Assembly: GCA_963555705.1 (NCBI GenBank)
Contig: OY743190.1
Coordinates: 22,885,491 to 22,949,490 of the forward strand
Direction: 5' to 3'
From: Ligustrum vulgare
Taxonomy: Eukaryota > Streptophyta > Magnoliopsida > Lamiales > Oleaceae
Length of the DNA: 64,000 bases
Position 1 is the stretch's first letter. The number at the start of each line of letters is the position of its first letter. Below, piece by piece: positions 60,498 to 64,000 of this stretch. Both the position numbers and the translations under genes were made by a program. The notes beneath the pieces were generated by a model. That model made no database searches and was not told the origin of the DNA. It saw nothing but the letters and a program-made list of their open reading frames with translations.

Positions 60498-60620
60498 CTA
60501 CATGTACTTACTGGATGATAAATTGGGTTACTCTCTCCTCACATGAAGAGGGACCCACACATCTGTGGACCTCCTTCTATGTGAGGGGAAGGTAACCCAG
60601 TTTATTGTGAGTACAAATAG
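60498..60620. mobile_element. small fold-back MITE, 123 bp
   Basis: The left arm CTACATGTACTTACTGG..AAATTGGGTTAC pairs with the right arm, whose complement reads CTATTTGTACTCAC..AAACTGGGTTACC. The inner arms CCTCACAT and ATGTGAGG also pair. Same family as 9711-9816. It sits in the upstream region of the epimerase gene. Confidence 0.65.
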
Positions 60621-61642
60621 ATTTATCCAGTGAATGTTGTAGGTATGTAATCACGCAAAGTCACCCCGCGTCTCCCCTTTCATTTGTTTGTTTCTCAATT
60701 TTCTCTCAATCCTTTTCACACGCTTTGCGTTGGCAGGAAATTCAAAAACGTAGTTTAGACTTTAGATACACCTTCTCTGGCTCCCCTCCTTAACTCTTTT
60801 GTTCATCGTATGTATCTACGTTCTCTCGGATTTTTTGGGTTTCTTTTTTTGGAATCTGTTAATGTTGTGAGTTCATTTTAACTTTCATGTTTTCGTCCTC
60901 TGATTGGCTGGTGCGAAAAGCAATTCAAGACATCGTCCTTTTATGGGACACTCTGGCTCTGTCCTTTTTCTTTTTCCGGGTCTTCTGTTCCAATCGCATG
61001 AATTATTAACCATTGTAGTGGATTTTTTTTTCTCCAAGAAAAGAGTCTTTCACCATTACTTTTTGAAGCAAGGTGTAGAATGCTATATGTGTTCTTCAGT
61101 TTTGTGAAGAAGTTCAGAAATTTTTGATCCTCTCTTGAGTTCTTTCGAATTTTATTTTCAATTTTTTACCTTTTTTTTTTGTATAGCTAGGTTTTAATTG
61201 TAATAATTCATATAAATTTTGTTGGTCTTTTTTTCCTCTATATTTGGGGTAGTTGGAGTCGGGATATTTTATTGGTGTATAGTGGATCTTGAATTTTTGG
61301 GTTTTCTTTGGATCCTTCCTGATTTTTATATCTCTTCCTTTTCTCTTTTCTGTGATTTCTGCAATTTACTTTTGGCTTTTGGGTCAAATTTTAGATTTCT
61401 CAGGATGTATATTTATGTTCATCTTTTTACACAGGGCCCGATTTTAGTTTCCACTGAAGTTTAAATTGTTGCCTTTCATAATTTTTTACTGATAATGGAT
61501 TATGTTTCACTTTTCTTTGTAGTGAAAGTAGAGTCAGAGAACTTTCCATCTACTTGGTAGGAGGGGATTCAATTGGCAATTGATGTCCAGAGTTGGACCT
61601 TTTAGTTAATTATTTTATCAATAGAGGATATATACTTTTCAA
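60621..61642 (+). promoter_or_regulatory. promoter and 5' leader of the epimerase gene
   Basis: A CT-rich stretch (60660-60810) looks like a plant 5' untranslated exon. A good donor GTATGT begins at 60808 and a T-rich sequence with possible acceptors (ATCAATAG ending 61624, or GTCCAG near 61592) precedes the ATG at 61643. An intron of about 0.8 kb in the leader is therefore likely. Frames within it (60904-61464) are hydrophobic intron artefacts. The transcription start is not resolved. Confidence 0.5.
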
Positions 61643-63067
61643 ATGCTGTTTACCAGGGCAAGAAATCAGCAAAGATCTAATAGATCTCTGTCTTTAGGAG
61701 GTGAGCGTTTTCTTTTTTTTTTTTACCATATATATCAAATTATTTTAATGCTTAGGGGGATTTGGCTCACATATTTGTTCAGTATGTAATCTGGGTACTT
61801 TTCTGTTGATCTGCTTGATTTATAGTAGTAGGTTTTAATCAACTGTAGTAACATGATCATTTATTCCCCTATTTGCAGGCATGGATGACCCGAAGAAGAA
61901 GAGCAATATAGTAGGAAAAATTCTAATGGCTGCTACCCTCACAGCAATGTGTATTCTTATGCTTAAGCATTCCCCAAATTTTAATTCCCCTAGCCAAGTA
62001 AATCTCTAGTCTCTTATCATTTAGTTTTGTTGTCAAGCTTTCTGAAAAAGAAAAATTGAAAGAAAGAAAAATTGATCTACCTTTTCTTTATTTGCATAGC
62101 CTTTATTACTATGTTTATTCATCTTCTCTCTCTTAACCTTTTTGGTTTTGTGTTTTTGTCTAAGAGCTTATGGTTAGAGATTCAGGCATGTGACTTATGG
62201 CATCCTTTCATTTGGTCAAAACTGGGGGCCTCATTCATTCACCAAACAGTTTCTTATCTATGTTAGGAAATAACTGCATTTTGAGCACAATGCTTGCCTG
62301 GTTGTTTATGCACAGTAGTTTGCTTGCTGATAAATGTGGTGAAGCACTCCACTATTAGGAATGGAATTCTTTTATGAAAGTAGTTTACAGTCCCAGTGTA
62401 GTATATAATTAGACTTAGCTATAAGCTTGTGATCTTACTTCGTGCAGCATGGTAGAACTTGAGTATGTTAAAATTTGACATTGTTCCTGTCCAGATAGAG
62501 TACGAAAAGGTTATATTTTTATTAATTTTGTTTGCACTTGTAAGAAATTAGATAGATAGAAGGTATCTTTAGAAACCTCCTTTGACCAAAGAGATTCAGT
62601 TCTGAAGGAAGGAAATAGAAATAATGGATCCATGTGTAACCTTTTGTCCATAACTCATTCCAAACATTGGTCACTTTTTGAAATTAACATGACTCATTTT
62701 GTTTTCCCCCCGTGTCTTTGTACAGTTCTCACATCATGAACCAGGTGTCTTCCATGTCTTGGTTACTGGTGGTGCTGGCTTCATTGGTTCGCATGCGACA
62801 TTGCGACTTCTGAAGGATTCATATCGTGTGACAGTAGTGGTATTTTTTTGACATGAGTAGTTCATCTCTGTGATCATTACAGTCCTTAAGACATGGCACC
62901 CTGAGAATAGACAAAATTGTTGTTTCACAGGATAACCTCTCAAGGGGAAACCTTGGTGCCATCAAGGTCCTACAGCAGCTATTTCCAGAACCTGGGAGAC
63001 TTCAGTTTATATATGCTGACCTCGGTGATGCAAATGCAGTATCCTTGTTCAGCATTTGTTTTTAAAA

Positions 63068-63109
<42 letters not shown>

Positions 63110-63251
63110 GTGCAAGTTAATTATGGGTTACGAATTGTTACCTTGATCAATCTGTTCAGGTGCATAAATTTTTTTCAGAAAATGCATTTGATGCCGTGAT
63201 GCATTTTGCAGCCGTAGCATATGTTGGAGAAAGCACTCTCGATCCTCTCAA
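61643..63251 (+). CDS. UXE1 (MUR4-like): UDP-arabinose 4-epimerase, 5' half, five exons
   Basis: Coding exons 61643-61700, 61879-61997, 62726-62839, 62931-63038 and 63160-63251 all have GT..AG borders and keep frame; the gene then continues past the window. The protein begins with a basic tail ([17 protein letters not shown]), followed by one membrane anchor ([15 protein letters not shown]), typical of a type II Golgi protein. The NAD-binding Rossmann domain follows with [11 protein letters not shown] (GxxGxxG), [16 protein letters not shown] (the acidic residue contacting the adenine) and [14 protein letters not shown], the start of the region leading to the catalytic Ser/Tyr-x3-Lys, which is outside the window. 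The family interconverts UDP-xylose and UDP-arabinose in the Golgi for cell-wall arabinans and arabinogalactans. The close match in order and wording to plant UXE proteins distinguishes it from cytosolic UDP-glucose epimerases, which lack the anchor. Confidence 0.93.
63068..63109. repeat. (ATT)n microsatellite in intron 4
   Basis: About 14 ATT units in the intron between coding exons 4 and 5. Confidence 0.95.
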
Positions 63252-63634
63252 GTGAGTTTATTTTGATCTTATATTAGGCCTTTGTAAATAAGTAAAGAGT
63301 AGTAAATGCGACCATAAGTGACGCATCAATCTCCTGAGAAGCTGCATATAGGTTGACACCTGATAAAAGATAAGCAATTTCAAGTATATCCACAACGTGG
63401 GTGTTTTAGTGTAGCTCACTATTTAAGGATGGCCTACAAGAGTTTTATTTCCTTCATTTTCAAACATTAGAATATCAGTTAAATTCCTGGGATTTATTTG
63501 ATGTTGTCAGACTGAGTTGGTCCATCTTGTTACTGATGGTTGACCTAAGCTCGTTCTTGAATTCCCCCACCCTGTCTCGAGCAAATGGGCATAGATATTT
63601 TTTTGATGTGCGAGTGCATGAGAGATGGGAGGTG

Positions 63635-64000
63635 CTTTGTTATCCATCGCATTTTCTTGGCTTGTTTCATTTGAAAATTTGAGGGTCATATGGTTAAACA
63701 TTGCTAAAGTGATAAATATGAACATTTATAGCTTGGTCTAATTTTAGCATATATTTGGCTCATATTTATAAACTGTACATAAATACTCAAGCCACATTTA
63801 ATCCATACACTTCGAAGGAATCCTTTGTTATCCATCATACTTTCTTGGCTTGTTTCATTTGAAATTTTGAGGGTCATATGTTTAAACTTTGCTAAAGTGA
63901 TAAATATGAACATTTATAGCTTGGTCTAATTTTAGCATATATTTGGCTCATATTTATAAACTGTTCATAAATCATCAAGCCACATTTAATCCATACACTT
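63635..64000. repeat. 188-bp tandem duplication in the epimerase intron
   Basis: Unit 63635-63822 (starting CTTTGTTATCCATC) is repeated from 63823 to the window end with several substitutions. The second unit is cut by the window border at ATCCATACACTT. Both units carry TTGGTCTAATTTTAGCATA. Minus-strand frames across both units are artefacts. Confidence 0.92.

Noticed and set aside
60904..61464. Two hydrophobic frames upstream of the epimerase ATG
   Set aside because: They fall in the probable leader intron, are T-rich and show no conserved wording; the epimerase N-terminus is explained without them.
63507..63913. Minus-strand frames with a MFIFITLA start in two copies
   Set aside because: They are copies of the 188-bp intronic tandem duplication.

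Overview
This is AT-rich nuclear DNA from a flowering plant, probably a eudicot. Evidence for this: a spliced plant gene for UDP-arabinose 4-epimerase with GT..AG introns, plant Copia, chromovirus-like and LINE remnants, hAT and PIF/Harbinger MITEs, Helitron ends, and long TA, CA and AAT microsatellites. I see no bacterial or organellar gene organisation. The species cannot be named from this sequence.

Layout. 1-3.8 kb: LTR-like leader sequence and a few unrecognised exon-like fragments. 3.8-11 kb: mostly empty AT-rich DNA with one non-autonomous repeat and a small fold-back MITE. 11.1-11.5 kb: an intact small membrane-protein gene. 11.5-12.5 kb: an element with long inverted repeats. 12.8-15.8 kb: a complete but decayed autonomous hAT element with a perfect 8-bp target duplication. 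17.2-22.1 kb: a long LTR-like region carrying a non-autonomous hAT. 22.1-26.0 kb: a decayed Copia element with a second hAT MITE inside its reverse transcriptase. 26.3-28.8 kb: the 3' part of another Copia element on the minus strand. 29-31 kb: a broken copy of a cysteine-rich viral-type gene, split by a 1.6-kb insertion. 31.2-32.6 kb: a Copia integrase fragment and a G-rich ~180-bp tandem repeat. 32.6-39.5 kb: three Helitrons head to tail. 39.5-40.3 kb: an intact copy of the cysteine-rich gene. 41-44.3 kb: chromovirus LTR, Harbinger MITE and LINE remnant. 46.5-47.3 kb: hAT MITE. 47.6-55.9 kb: a nested tandem array in which a 3.69-kb block is duplicated almost perfectly. 58-60.6 kb: more MITEs. 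60.7-64 kb: the 5' half of the UDP-arabinose 4-epimerase gene, which runs off the window.

The most unusual content is the pair of related genes at 28968-31071 (+, broken) and 39662-40213 (-, intact). Their predicted proteins carry a basic stretch followed by a compact Cys4 motif. They resemble the cysteine-rich nucleic-acid-binding proteins of carla-, viti- and allexiviruses, with a long extra C-terminal region shared by both copies. The two copies also share a TTTAAATA box and leader, and the intact copy has three AATAAA signals downstream. This looks like an endogenised, possibly retained, virus-derived gene family. The family assignment rests on pattern recognition, not on a database search.

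The only confident host genes are the epimerase (a Golgi enzyme supplying UDP-arabinose for cell-wall polymers) and the small membrane protein. Most of the rest is layered mobile DNA, and target-site duplications allow the order of several insertions to be read.
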